From contig NZ_CP056030.1 in the NCBI RefSeq assembly GCF_013374995.1, positions 4,496,501 through 4,560,500 of the forward strand: a stretch of 64,000 nt of DNA. Reading direction: 5' to 3'. The first letter of the stretch is position 1, and each line of letters begins with the position of its first letter. The DNA comes from Pseudomonas eucalypticola. Its GTDB lineage: Bacteria > Pseudomonadota > Gammaproteobacteria > Pseudomonadales > Pseudomonadaceae. The translations under genes were made by a program, and so were the position numbers. Under the pieces are notes generated by a model. It did no database searches and was not told the DNA's origin. It saw only the letters and a list, made by a program, of their open reading frames with translations. This document shows positions 1-7,848 of the stretch, piece by piece.

Positions 1-1181
1 ACCTCGACCTTGCTGCCTTCGCGCAAATGGTCGATGCCGCGTGTCACGACCTGCTCGCCCTGGGCCACGCCCTGGGTGATCACCGTCTGCTCGCCCAGCG
101 CGGGGCCGACCTTGATGGTGCGGCGCTGCACCGTGCCGTCCTTGACCACGTAGAGGAACTCGCCGTCGCTGCTCAACTGCACGGCGGCCGAAGGCACCAC
201 CACGGCATTGTGCAGGGTATCGGTGGTCAGCTTCACGTTGACGAACTGGTTGGGGTAGAGCTTTTCATCCGGGTTGTCGAACTGTGCCTTGAGCTTGATG
301 CTGCCGGTGCTGGTGTCGATCTCGTTGCTGATGAACTTCAGCGTGCCGTTGGCCAGTGGCGTGTTGCCCATCTGGTCCAGGGCCTGCACAGGCAGGGCTT
401 CACCCTTGCGCACCTTGGGCAGCAAGGTGGCCAGCTGCGCCTGGGGCAGGCTGAAGGTGACGGCGATAGGGTTGGTCTGGGTGACGGTGACAATGCCGGT
501 GGTGCTGCCGGAGGTCACGATGTTGCCGGGGTCCACCAGGCGCAGGCCGACGTAGCCGTCGATGGGCGAGACGATCTTGGCGTAGATCAGGTTGAGCTTG
601 GCGGCATCGATCTGCGCCAGGTCGGCTTTCACTGCGCCGGCGTACTGGCCGACCGTGGCCACCTGGGTGTCCAGGTCCTGCTTGGCCAGCGAGTCCTTGG
701 CGAACAGGCGCTTGTAGCGCTCGGCCGTCAACTGCGCGCTCTTGAGCAGCGCCTGGTTCTGCGCCAGGTCGCCCTGGTACTGGTCGAGGGTAGCCTGGTA
801 GGCGCGCGGGTCGATCTGCGCCAGCAACTGGCCCTTCTTCACGTACTGGCCTTCGGTGAAGTACACCGCCTGCAACTCACCGTCCACGCGGCTGGTGACG
901 GTCACCGAATAGTTCGGGATCACCGTGCCCAGCGCCTGTTGAACCACCGGTACGTCCGCGACCCCTGCCGTGCCGACGGCCACGCTGACCGTGGCGTTGG
1001 CGTCCATCCCTGGGCCACCGTGCCGGCCGCCGGGGGCCGACGGCCGCGCCGCGCCGGCGTCAGTGGCCTGGCCGGTGGACGGCGTGTGGCGAACGTAGAT
1101 GAAAGCAGCGCCAATGGCTGCGGCTATCAGGAGCACAAGCACGAGGCGCTTGCGGGAGCGGGCTGCCGGGATCTGGGTCAT
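1..1181 (-). CDS. muxA: RND efflux periplasmic adaptor (MdtA/MuxA family), 3' end outside window
   Basis: Periplasmic adaptor (membrane fusion protein) of a tripartite RND multidrug pump, linking the inner-membrane transporter to the outer-membrane channel. The frame opens at the ATG complementary to 1181-1179 and runs off the left edge, so the C-terminus is missing. Seen in the translation: basic N-terminus, one membrane anchor at about residues 12-28, a Gly/Pro-rich linker (about 45-60), a lipoyl half motif GQLLAQIDPRAYQ, an alpha-hairpin stretch, then the second half motif SPIDGYVGLRLVDPG and beta-barrel sequence ending near HLREGSKVEV. This is close to full family length. The partner RND genes should lie immediately left of the window. 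The family call is firm. The choice of muxA over mdtA rests on the Pseudomonas context. Confidence 0.85.
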   Translation of the reverse strand, partial: MTQIPAARSRKRLVLVLLIAAAIGAAFIYVRHTPSTGQATDAGAARPSAPGGRHGGPGMDANATVSVAVGTAGVADVPVVQQALGTVIPNYSVTVTSRVDGELQAVYFTEGQYVKKGQLLAQIDPRAYQATLDQYQGDLAQNQALLKSAQLTAERYKRLFAKDSLAKQDLDTQVATVGQYAGAVKADLAQIDAAKLNLIYAKIVSPIDGYVGLRLVDPGNIVTSGSTTGIVTVTQTNPIAVTFSLPQAQLATLLPKVRKGEALPVQALDQMGNTPLANGTLKFISNEIDTSTGSIKLKAQFDNPDEKLYPNQFVNVKLTTDTLHNAVVVPSAAVQLSSDGEFLYVVKDGTVQRRTIKVGPALGEQTVITQGVAQGEQVVTRGIDHLREGSKVE

Positions 1182-1540
1182 TGAAAACTTCTGCGTGGGC
1201 AAGGGACAAGGAGTGGATCGGGCATCTGCAATATTCTGGGCAAATCACTGGTCAGCATAGCCAGCAAATGTGCAGCAACTGTGGAGAAATACGTGCGTTT
1301 TCGCGGGCTGGCGAACAGGGCCGCAGGATTCGAGCGATACCAGGGAAATAAGTTCATGGGGGCATTTAGCCTTGGGTTGGCGAGGCTCACAAGGCTGACG
1401 AACGGGCTTTGCCGATTCTTTACATTAAGGCCGGCGAGTTGACATTTCAGACAACAATCTCCGGCCTCACCCTGCACGCCGTAGCAGCGGACCTGGCCGC
1501 GTCACAGACGCCGCAAGACACCAGGCACACCCCTTGAGAC
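1182..1540. other. Intergenic region upstream of the efflux adaptor, with one REP-type repeat
   Basis: This stretch of about 360 bases lies between the stop of the GGDEF-like gene and the start of the efflux adaptor, both on the minus strand. It should hold the promoter of the efflux operon. I see no convincing coding frame; the 99-codon frame here has no recognisable features. A REP-like sequence at 1481-1503 recurs in inverse orientation at 38945-38967 and 48969-48991. Confidence 0.6.
1481..1503 (+). repeat. REP-like palindromic element core, copy A
   Basis: A 23-base sequence starting GTAGCAGCGGACCTG, found in reverse complement at 38945-38967 (one difference) and 48969-48991 (identical). 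All three copies lie at or next to gene ends. Position and high similarity fit a Pseudomonas REP element. Confidence 0.7.
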
Positions 1541-2077
1541 CTAAAGGATGCCAGTGCGCGAATGACCGAAATGCCGGGCCACCCAGCGATCGCCGCCCTT
1601 GCTCGACGCCTCGTCGCACAACTGCGCGACGGCGTTGAAGAAAGTCGAATGCCCCGCCTCGCTGCGGGGGATGACCGTCCCCACGCCCAGGCTGACGCTG
1701 AGCAACTGCTCGGCCAGCGCCGCCCGCACGTTCTGCAGGCAACGCTCGGCCACTGCCTTGGCGCCATCGGCCGGAGTGCCGGGCAGCAGCACCATGAAGG
1801 CATCCGCCGAACAGCGCCCCACCCCGTCCCTCGCACGCCGGGCGGTCAACTCCAGCGCGACAGCGATCGCCTCCACTTGCCGCCGGGCCTGGGCTTCCCC
1901 GTGCTGGCGGACAAAAGCGCGAAGATGGTCGACCGACACCACCATCAACGACAGCGGCTGGCCAAGGCGCAAGGCCTGTACCCATTCACTGACCAGCAAC
2001 GTGGCGGCAGGCCGGGCGTCGGCCTGGCCGGGGATCAGGGACGGCGCCCCTCGGGCGGGTTCTGTGTGCAAGCTCAC
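1541..2077 (-). CDS. Degenerate GGDEF-domain protein, probably catalytically inactive
   Basis: A 178-residue cytoplasmic protein whose last 140 residues resemble a diguanylate cyclase GGDEF domain. The segment LSLMVVSVDHLRAF matches the family's metal-binding beta strand, and SVSLGVGTVIPRSEAG matches the conserved strand after the active site. The signature GG(D/E)EF loop is replaced by CSADAF (around CSADAFMVLLPG), and no RxxD inhibitory site is evident, so c-di-GMP synthesis is unlikely. I chose the GTG complementary to 2077-2075 because AAGGAG sits six bases upstream (2089-2084). An in-frame ATG at 2098 is the alternative. A 14-base direct repeat (2091-2104 and 2109-2122), each copy containing the palindrome GGCATGCC, precedes the gene. 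It could be a GTP or c-di-GMP sensing protein. The role is unknown. Confidence 0.65.
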   Translation of the reverse strand: MSLHTEPARGAPSLIPGQADARPAATLLVSEWVQALRLGQPLSLMVVSVDHLRAFVRQHGEAQARRQVEAIAVALELTARRARDGVGRCSADAFMVLLPGTPADGAKAVAERCLQNVRAALAEQLLSVSLGVGTVIPRSEAGHSTFFNAVAQLCDEASSKGGDRWVARHFGHSRTGIL

Positions 2078-2195
2078 CTTGGACTCCTTGTGCGGCATGC
2101 CTGGCCAATGCGGCATGCCTGGCACCTTAAGCCCGGCTTTTGTCACTGTCCAGCCCAGCGCCCCGGAGGCGCGTAGCCAGTCGGTATCACGCCTG

Positions 2196-3320
2196 TTACC
2201 TGGCCGGTTTCGCGGTCTTGAACCTGAGGATGTCATACGGCGCCTTGCGCAGGTCCTGGCCGCCGTGCAAACCCGGCACCCGCTGCCACTGCCCCACGGT
2301 CACGTACAAGTAACCGCCCTGCCAGTACAGGCCATCGGGCCAGATCAGCCGCGCGTCACGCCCCACCAGGTGAAATTGCCCGGCACTGTCACGACTGATC
2401 ACCGAATAGCGCGAGGCATCGCCGAAGTAAAGGTTGCCCTGGTCGTCCACGGCGATACCGCCGTTGGACGCCACCTGCCCTTCGAAGTGAATGTCCTTGA
2501 TCAGGGCATCCTCTGGCCGGTTGAAATCACTCAGGTTGGCGGTGTCGATGCTGTAATAGTTCGGGTTGGTGGGAATGGTCCAGTACAGCTTCTTGTGGTC
2601 GGGCGACAGCTCGATGCCATTGACACCGCCTTGGGGCATGGTCGGTTTGTCGAGGCTGTAGGCATGGGGCTGGCCTTCGACGTAGGTCATGAAGCCCGGC
2701 GCCGGCGAGGTCTGGGGCAGGTTGTGGAACAGCTCGCGCATCTTGCCGGTGGCCAGATCAACGACGATCAGCGAACAGTCCGACGGGCTGGAGTAGCCGT
2801 TGTTGGAAATGTACACCGTACCCTCGGCACCGTGGTCGGGGTCGATGCGCAGGTCGTTGAGTTGCAGGCTGTCGCGCATGAACGGCTTGTGGAAGACGAT
2901 GGTCTTGGTGACCTTGCGCGAGTTGATGTCGATGCCCACCAGCTTGGCCGAGCCATCGGGAATGCCGTCGATGCCGGGGCGCTTGCCTTCGTCAAGCACC
3001 CACAGGGTGTTGCCCGCCAGCGTCAGGCCCAGGGGCGACACCAGCCAATCGGTCAGCGGCTTGCCGGTGTTGGTGGTGGTGGCCAGGTCAGGGAAAGCCA
3101 CCTGCTTGCCGTGTACCAGTTCGACCACGGAGGGAAAGGCATGGTTGCTGCCCGCCCGTGGCAAGGTCAGGAAGGTGCGCCCAGTGGGGGTGACGACGAT
3201 GCCGCTGGCCTCGGTGTTGTTCAATGCGGCCACCAACTCGCCTTCGCCAGAGGTGGCGGCCTGAGCCGTGCCCAGGGAACCGAGCACGGCGGCGGCCAAG
3301 GTCCATTTCATCGCGTTCAT
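2196..3320 (-). CDS. Secreted MRJP/yellow-family beta-propeller protein (second copy)
   Basis: A 374-residue exported protein of the major royal jelly protein/yellow family, in bacteria often labelled L-dopachrome tautomerase-related. The start is the ATG at 3320, with AGGAG about ten bases upstream. It gives a signal peptide MNAMKWTLAAAVLGSLGTAQA, so the protein should act in the periplasm. Family blocks are visible in order: GIVVTPTGRTF, a DEGKRPGIDG loop, DHGAEGTVYISNNGYS, VVDLATGKM, GGVNGIELSPD, and the C-terminal RLIWPDGLYWQGGYLYVTVGQW region (quoted in part). It lies 23 bases downstream of a paralogue, so the two form an operon. The reaction is not known. The fold class includes lactonases and sugar- or amine-binding proteins. 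A role in sugar-acid metabolism is inferred from the operator upstream of the first gene. Confidence 0.8.
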   Translation of the reverse strand: MNAMKWTLAAAVLGSLGTAQAATSGEGELVAALNNTEASGIVVTPTGRTFLTLPRAGSNHAFPSVVELVHGKQVAFPDLATTTNTGKPLTDWLVSPLGLTLAGNTLWVLDEGKRPGIDGIPDGSAKLVGIDINSRKVTKTIVFHKPFMRDSLQLNDLRIDPDHGAEGTVYISNNGYSSPSDCSLIVVDLATGKMRELFHNLPQTSPAPGFMTYVEGQPHAYSLDKPTMPQGGVNGIELSPDHKKLYWTIPTNPNYYSIDTANLSDFNRPEDALIKDIHFEGQVASNGGIAVDDQGNLYFGDASRYSVISRDSAGQFHLVGRDARLIWPDGLYWQGGYLYVTVGQWQRVPGLHGGQDLRKAPYDILRFKTAKPAR

Positions 3321-3343
3321 GGCGGGGTTACTCCTGTAGGGGG

Positions 3344-4498
3344 TCATTGCGGCTGGGCGTCGTAGACGGGCGTGCCGTCCGTGGGCGTGCGGATCAACAG
3401 GTAAGGCGGCTTGCGGGTGTCGGCGTGCTGGCCCAGGCGGTCCCATTGGCCCAGCGTCACGTAGACCTGGTTGCCGGCCACGAAGATGCCATCCGGCCAC
3501 ACCAGGCGCGGGTCGCGCAGCACCACGTCGAGGTGGCCATCGGGCCAGCGACGCAGGATCTGGTGGTGTTCGGCGTCGGTCAGGTAAATGCGGTCCTGGG
3601 CATCCGTGGCAATGCCATCGGTCATGACCTTCTCGCCCTCGTCACGAATCTGCGCGGCGAGCGTGCGGTCATCGTTGGAGAAGTCAGCCAAGGCCGCGGT
3701 GGGGATGCTCCACAAGTGGCGGCTGGTCAGCGGCGAGTAATACAGACGCGAGCTGTCGGCGCTCAGGGTGACGCTGTCGACGCCCCCGTGGGGGAAGGCG
3801 CTCGCCTTGCCCTGGTAGCGCATGGGCACGCCGTCCAGTTGGGTGACGAAGTCTTTCTGCGGCAGCACCGAAGGGTCCTTGCTCAGCACCCGGCGCTGTT
3901 TGCCGGTGGCCAGGTCGACCACCACCAGGGCGGGGTCTTCACCGAACGACGAATCGGCAACGTAGGCGGTGCCCTTGGCGCCATGGGTCAGGTCAACGCG
4001 CAGGTCATTCATGTGGCTGTCCTGGCGTAGCGCATCCTTGAGTACCCAGGAGGCGAAGACCTTGTTGGTCTGCGGGTCGATGCCCACCACCTTGGCGGCC
4101 CCGGCAACGATACCGTCGATGCCGGCGCGCTTGCCATCATCGATCACCCACAGGCGGCCCTGGGTGTCGGTGGTCATGCCATGCACCGAAATCAGCTTCT
4201 GCGCATCGCTGCGCGACGAGGGCTGGCTGGTGTCGGCGTCGGGGTATGGCACCAGCTTGCCCTTGACCAGCTCGCCCAGGGTCATGCCGCTGTGGTTGAT
4301 GGCGTGGCGCGGGAAGCCCACGAACACCCGGCCCGTGGGCGTCACCACAATGCCGGACGGGCCGGGGCCCGTGAAAGCAGCCACCTCGTCAAGCGAACCG
4401 AGCGGAATGGCGCTGCGGTCTTCGGTCTCGGCCAGGGCGGGCAGAACGCTGCCCAACAACAGGCCAGCGGTCAGCAACAAGCTTGCGGATTTTCTCAC
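3344..4498 (-). CDS. Secreted MRJP/yellow-family beta-propeller protein (first copy)
   Basis: A 384-residue paralogue of the next gene and the promoter-proximal member of the pair. I placed the start at the GTG complementary to 4498-4496, because GGAG lies eight bases upstream and the N-terminus then becomes a clean signal peptide (VRKSASLLLTAGLLLGSVL...ALA). A longer frame to 4591 would put 31 odd residues before it and run across the operator. Family blocks match those of the neighbour: GIVVTPTGRVFVGFPR, DDGKRAGIDGI, HGAKGTAYVADSS, VVDLATGKQ and RLVWPDGIFVAGNQVYVTLG. The periplasmic location is supported; the substrate is unknown. The promoter region carries a perfect 16-base palindrome at 4519-4534 matching the PtxS site, so expression probably responds to 2-ketogluconate. 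Confidence 0.8.
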   Translation of the reverse strand: MRKSASLLLTAGLLLGSVLPALAETEDRSAIPLGSLDEVAAFTGPGPSGIVVTPTGRVFVGFPRHAINHSGMTLGELVKGKLVPYPDADTSQPSSRSDAQKLISVHGMTTDTQGRLWVIDDGKRAGIDGIVAGAAKVVGIDPQTNKVFASWVLKDALRQDSHMNDLRVDLTHGAKGTAYVADSSFGEDPALVVVDLATGKQRRVLSKDPSVLPQKDFVTQLDGVPMRYQGKASAFPHGGVDSVTLSADSSRLYYSPLTSRHLWSIPTAALADFSNDDRTLAAQIRDEGEKVMTDGIATDAQDRIYLTDAEHHQILRRWPDGHLDVVLRDPRLVWPDGIFVAGNQVYVTLGQWDRLGQHADTRKPPYLLIRTPTDGTPVYDAQPQ

Positions 4499-4518
4499 TA
4501 CTACGTCTCCGGATTTGA

Positions 4519-4534
4519 CTGAAACCGGTTTCAG
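4519..4534. promoter_or_regulatory. PtxS-type operator palindrome
   Basis: CTGAAACCGGTTTCAG is a perfect 16-base palindrome whose core TGAAACCGGTTTCA (4520-4533) equals the 14-base site described for PtxS, the LacI-family 2-ketogluconate regulator of Pseudomonas. It lies 20 bases upstream of the first beta-propeller gene and about 145 bases upstream of the divergent DUF336 gene. A weaker look-alike (TGAAAGGATCTTCA, 4641-4654) sits before the DUF336 ribosome binding site. ptxS itself is not in this window, so regulation in trans is inferred. Confidence 0.75.
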
Positions 4535-4678
4535 GCCGATGCTGAAAAAAACCCGAGCAACGGCATCGGGCCTGATCGGAGCGCATGGCACACAGGCCGT
4601 GACGCTGGATCCAGTATAGAAAGCGTTCCGCGTTCGCGGATGAAAGGATCTTCATCAACCCTCCAGAAGGAAACTGCC

Positions 4679-5203
4679 ATGCCCCTGCACCCGCTGTCCA
4701 GCACCGTCGCCGCCCTGGCCCTGAGCCTCGCGGCCCTGGGTGCCAACGCCGCTCCCAGCCACCTGATCAGCAGTCAGAAATTGCCCTGGCAACTGGCCCA
4801 GCAACTGGCCGCCGAGGCTGTACAGACCTGCGCGGCCAAGGGCTGGTCGGTGACCGCCACGGTCGTGGACCCCTCCGGCCATGCCCAGGCGGTAATCAAA
4901 GGCGATACCGTGCCGCTGCAATCGTTGTCGGTGTCGTACCGCAAGGCCTACACCGCGTTCTCCTACGGCCAGGCGTTCGACAAGGACACCATCAGCGAAC
5001 TGCTGGCCGGCCATTACGACGGCCCGGCCAATGGTGCGTTGAACACGGTGCCGGAGGTCATCTTCATTCCAGGTGGGGTCACCCTGCGCAAGGCAGACCG
5101 CCAGGTGCTGGGCGGCCTGGGGGTGTCCGGCGCGCCCGGCGGCGACAAGGACGAGGGCTGTGCGCTGGCGGCGGTCAAGAAATTCCAGCCGCAGTTCGAA
5201 TAA
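4679..5203 (+). CDS. Secreted DUF336 / GlcG-HbpS-like protein
   Basis: A 174-residue exported protein of the DUF336 family, whose members (GlcG, HbpS) bind haem or small ligands. The ATG at 4679 follows AGAAGGAAA and opens a signal peptide MPLHPLSSTVAALALSLAAL...ANAA. The mature part shows the family pattern: AAEAVQTCAAKGWSVTATVVD, then SYRKAYTAFSYGQ, then FIPGGVTLRK and LGGLGVSGAPGGDKDEGCA near the C-terminus. It is transcribed divergently from the two beta-propeller genes and shares their promoter region with the PtxS-type palindrome. It is followed by a stem-loop (5219-5266) and a clear terminator at 5355-5380. The biochemical role is not known. A periplasmic partner function in sugar-acid oxidation is inference. 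Confidence 0.8.
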   Translation: MPLHPLSSTVAALALSLAALGANAAPSHLISSQKLPWQLAQQLAAEAVQTCAAKGWSVTATVVDPSGHAQAVIKGDTVPLQSLSVSYRKAYTAFSYGQAFDKDTISELLAGHYDGPANGALNTVPEVIFIPGGVTLRKADRQVLGGLGVSGAPGGDKDEGCALAAVKKFQPQFE

Positions 5204-5218
5204 CGCCTGACCAGCAAC

Positions 5219-5266
5219 CGTGGCGGCGCGCACAACGCCAGTCGCAGTGACACGAATGCCGCCACG
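5219..5266. repeat. Stem-loop with 9-bp perfect arms
   Basis: CGTGGCGGC (5219-5227) is the exact reverse complement of GCCGCCACG (5258-5266), with a 30-base loop, starting 16 bases after the DUF336 stop codon. No T-tract follows, so it is more likely an mRNA 3' stabilising structure than the terminator. Confidence 0.5.
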
Positions 5267-5354
5267 ATGAAAGTATTTTCACCCTGGCGGCTTTTCACAT
5301 CGCCTTCACAAAAGAAGGTGCACAGTACACCTACTCCTTTGTGATGATTCATTT

Positions 5355-5380
5355 AGCCCGCCTCGTTGCGGGCTTTCTTT
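5355..5380 (+). terminator. Rho-independent terminator
   Basis: AGCCCGC (5355-5361) pairs with GCGGGCT (5368-5374) around a six-base loop and is followed by TTCTTT. It ends transcription from the DUF336 gene on the plus strand, about 150 bases after its stop, and separates it from the convergent lipoprotein gene. Confidence 0.8.
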
Positions 5381-5401
5381 TGCCTGGGCAAAACCCGCGA
5401 C

Positions 5402-5613
5402 TCAGCGCGAACCGCCACCGCCGCCGTTGCCGCCAGGGCCACCACCACCGCCTGGGCCACCGCCGCCAGGGCCACCGCCCTGCATGCCGCCGCGATCACC
5501 ACCGCCCCCGCCTCCGCCGCCATGCCCCCATGATGAGGGTCAAAGATCCAGCAACCTCCCAGGGTGGACATCAACACCGCGACGATCGTCAGCTTCGCAA
5601 GGTACTTGTGCAT
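5402..5613 (-). pseudogene. Small glycine-rich lipoprotein gene with a -1 frameshift in a homopolymer
   Basis: The ATG complementary to 5613-5611 opens MHKYLAKLTIVAVLMSTLGGC, a textbook lipoprotein signal with the lipobox LGGC, followed by WIFDPHHGG. In the present sequence the frame then turns into an Ala/Val string and runs on to 5353, through the terminator. One extra C in the CCCCC run at 5525-5529 (plus strand) restores a frame reading HHGGHGGGGGGGG, then Gly-rich with DRGG, MQGGG and PGGNGG, ending SR and TGA at 5404-5402. A Gly-rich tail of about 45 residues is a coherent protein; the Ala/Val one is not. The tract could be a sequencing deletion, a true mutation or a phase-variable switch. 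If intact, it is a surface or periplasmic lipoprotein of unknown function. Confidence 0.65.
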
Positions 5614-5822
5614 GTTCAGTTCTCCCGATTGTGGACGGCAACGCCGCCCTTGGGGTTGTGACCGACGATTGCCGTGTTTGCTCACGGCGTTTGGAAACAA
5701 AGTTGATACATTCAGCGCCCTGGACCCCGTTGCACACCGCCCCGCCGGCAAGGAGAAGGGTGTTGCCCTCGGCGAGAACCCGTAAACTACGCCCCCCCCT
5801 ACTTTCCAAGGAGTGACCGCTC

Positions 5823-7634
5823 ATGCCCCACGAAGGGAGCCTGCTGCAGGCCGCTGTCGTGTTTTTGTTCGCCGCGGTGATCACCGTGCCCCTGGCCAAG
5901 CGCCTGCAACTGGGTGCGGTACTCGGCTACCTGTTCGCTGGCGTGATCATCGGGCCGCAAGTGCTGGGCCTGATCGGCAACCCACAGAGCGTCTCGCACA
6001 TTTCCGAGCTGGGCGTGGTGCTGCTGCTGTTCATCATTGGCCTGGAACTGTCACCCCGGCGGCTGTGGGTGATGCGCAAATCGGTGTTCGGCGTGGGCCT
6101 GGCCCAGGTACTGTTGACCGGTGTGGTGATTGGTGGCGTGGCACTGCTGGGCTTTGCCCAACCGCTGCCCACCGCAGTGGTGCTGGGCCTGGGGCTGGCG
6201 CTGTCGTCCACTGCGTTCGGCTTGCAGAGCCTGGCCGAAAGCAAACAGCTCAACAGCCCGCATGGCCGGCTGGCGTTCGCCATTCTGCTGTTCCAGGACA
6301 TCGCGGCCATACCGCTGATTGCCCTGGTACCCCTGCTGGCGGTCGGCGGCCACGATTCAGCGCCCGGCGACGGCCTCAATCATGGCCTGCGGGTGCTGGG
6401 CAGCATCGCCGTGGTCGTGGTCGGCGGCCGCTATCTGCTGCGCCCCGTGTTTCGCACCGTGGCCCGCACCGGGTTGCCCGAGGTGTCCACCGCCACGGCG
6501 CTGCTGGTGGTGATCGGCACCGCGTGGCTCATGGACCTGGCCGGCGTGTCCATGGCGCTGGGCGCTTTCCTGGCGGGGCTGCTGCTGGCCGACTCGGAAT
6601 ACCGCCACGAACTGGAGTCACAGATCGAGCCCTTCAAGGGGCTGCTGCTGGGGCTGTTCTTCATCAGCGTGGGCATGGGCGCCAACCTGCAACTGCTGCT
6701 GGAAGCGCCCGCCACGGTGGTGGGGCTGATGCTGTTGCTGATCGGCATCAAGCTGCCGGTGCTGCTGTTCATTGGTCGCCTGGCGGGGGGCCTCAGCCGT
6801 ATCGGTGCCGTGCGGTTGGGGGTGGTGCTGGCAGCGGGCGGCGAGTTCGCTTTCGTGGTGTTCAAGATCGGCCGCGACGAAAACCTGTTCGACCAGCACC
6901 TGTACGACACCTTGCTGTTGACCATCACCCTGTCCATGGCGGTGACGCCGTTGCTGTTGCTGGCCTGCGCGCGCTGGATCAAGTCGCGGCCCAAGCCCGT
7001 GGTGCCGGTCCCGGAGCAATACACCACCATCGAGGCCGACGCACCGCGCGTGGTGATCGCCGGCATGGGCCGCATGGGCCAGATCATCTCGCGGATCCTG
7101 CGTGCCCAGAACGTGCCTTTCGTGGCGCTGGACACTTCGGTGGACACCATTGAACTGACCCGCAGTTTCGGCAACGTGCCGGTGTTCTACGGTGACCCGC
7201 TGCGCCCGGAGATCCTCAGTGCGGCCAAGGTGGGCGAAGCCGAGTACTTCGTGATCGCCACCGACGACCCGGAAACCAATATCAAGACGGCCGAGCTGGT
7301 GCACCGGCTCTACCCCCATATCAAGATCATCGCCCGCGCCCGCAACCGCCAGCATGTGCACCGGCTGGTGGACGCGGGCGCCCAGGCCGTGCGGGAAACC
7401 TATTATTCGAGCCTGGAGATGAGCCGCCGTACCCTGGTGGGCCTGGGCCTGAGCGAAGAGCAGGCCCATTGGCGCATCCAGCGTTTCAAGCAGCACGATG
7501 AACAGGTGCTGGCGGCCCAGTACCTGGTACGCGATGACGCGGCGAAAGTGATGCAAACGGCCCAGGAAGCGCGCAGCGAACTGGAGACCCTGTTCCAGTC
7601 CGACAGCAACGACCCAGAGCGGCCGGACCACTGA
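5823..7634 (+). CDS. KefB/KefC-type monovalent cation:proton antiporter (CPA2) with RCK domain
   Basis: A 603-residue inner-membrane protein that exchanges K+ (or Na+) for protons. ATG 5823 follows AAGGAG. The first 390 residues hold about twelve hydrophobic segments with the CPA2 blocks LGYLFAGVIIGPQVLG and LLLFIIGLELSPRRLW. A cytoplasmic RCK/TrkA-N domain follows (about 405-530) with the nucleotide-binding glycine motif VVIAGMGRMGQI and a conserved acid at the end of the second strand (ALDTS). The length fits KefB/KefC (about 600). No KefF/KefG ancillary subunit is adjacent, so glutathione gating cannot be claimed. It stands alone between the lipoprotein and DUF4337 genes. Confidence 0.9.
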   Translation: MPHEGSLLQAAVVFLFAAVITVPLAKRLQLGAVLGYLFAGVIIGPQVLGLIGNPQSVSHISELGVVLLLFIIGLELSPRRLWVMRKSVFGVGLAQVLLTGVVIGGVALLGFAQPLPTAVVLGLGLALSSTAFGLQSLAESKQLNSPHGRLAFAILLFQDIAAIPLIALVPLLAVGGHDSAPGDGLNHGLRVLGSIAVVVVGGRYLLRPVFRTVARTGLPEVSTATALLVVIGTAWLMDLAGVSMALGAFLAGLLLADSEYRHELESQIEPFKGLLLGLFFISVGMGANLQLLLEAPATVVGLMLLLIGIKLPVLLFIGRLAGGLSRIGAVRLGVVLAAGGEFAFVVFKIGRDENLFDQHLYDTLLLTITLSMAVTPLLLLACARWIKSRPKPVVPVPEQYTTIEADAPRVVIAGMGRMGQIISRILRAQNVPFVALDTSVDTIELTRSFGNVPVFYGDPLRPEILSAAKVGEAEYFVIATDDPETNIKTAELVHRLYPHIKIIARARNRQHVHRLVDAGAQAVRETYYSSLEMSRRTLVGLGLSEEQAHWRIQRFKQHDEQVLAAQYLVRDDAAKVMQTAQEARSELETLFQSDSNDPERPDH

Positions 7635-7848
7635 GTTCGGCCCTGGCCAAGGCTTGCCCAAGCGCCGTGAGAGCTGGCTTTCACCCGCGCTGGCAAGCCA
7701 CCTCCACGCCCCATCGGCCCAGCAAATGAAACTTCACGCCTGGTGCCCTCACCCCGCTAGGCGCCCCCCGGGTTTTGACCTATATTCGCGCCCGCACTGG
7801 CCACCGGCCAGCGCGCTCGATTTCATACCCCAAGGCACCACGCGCACC

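Noticed and set aside
1178..1477. A 99-codon frame upstream of the efflux adaptor
   Set aside because: No family resemblance, and it overlaps the start of the adaptor gene. It is best read as promoter region.
1599..3365. A 588-codon plus-strand frame antisense to the GGDEF and first beta-propeller genes
   Set aside because: Translation is low-complexity, His/Val/Gly rich and without any family resemblance, whereas the minus strand encodes a clear secreted protein. It is a high-GC shadow, as are other long antisense frames in the window.
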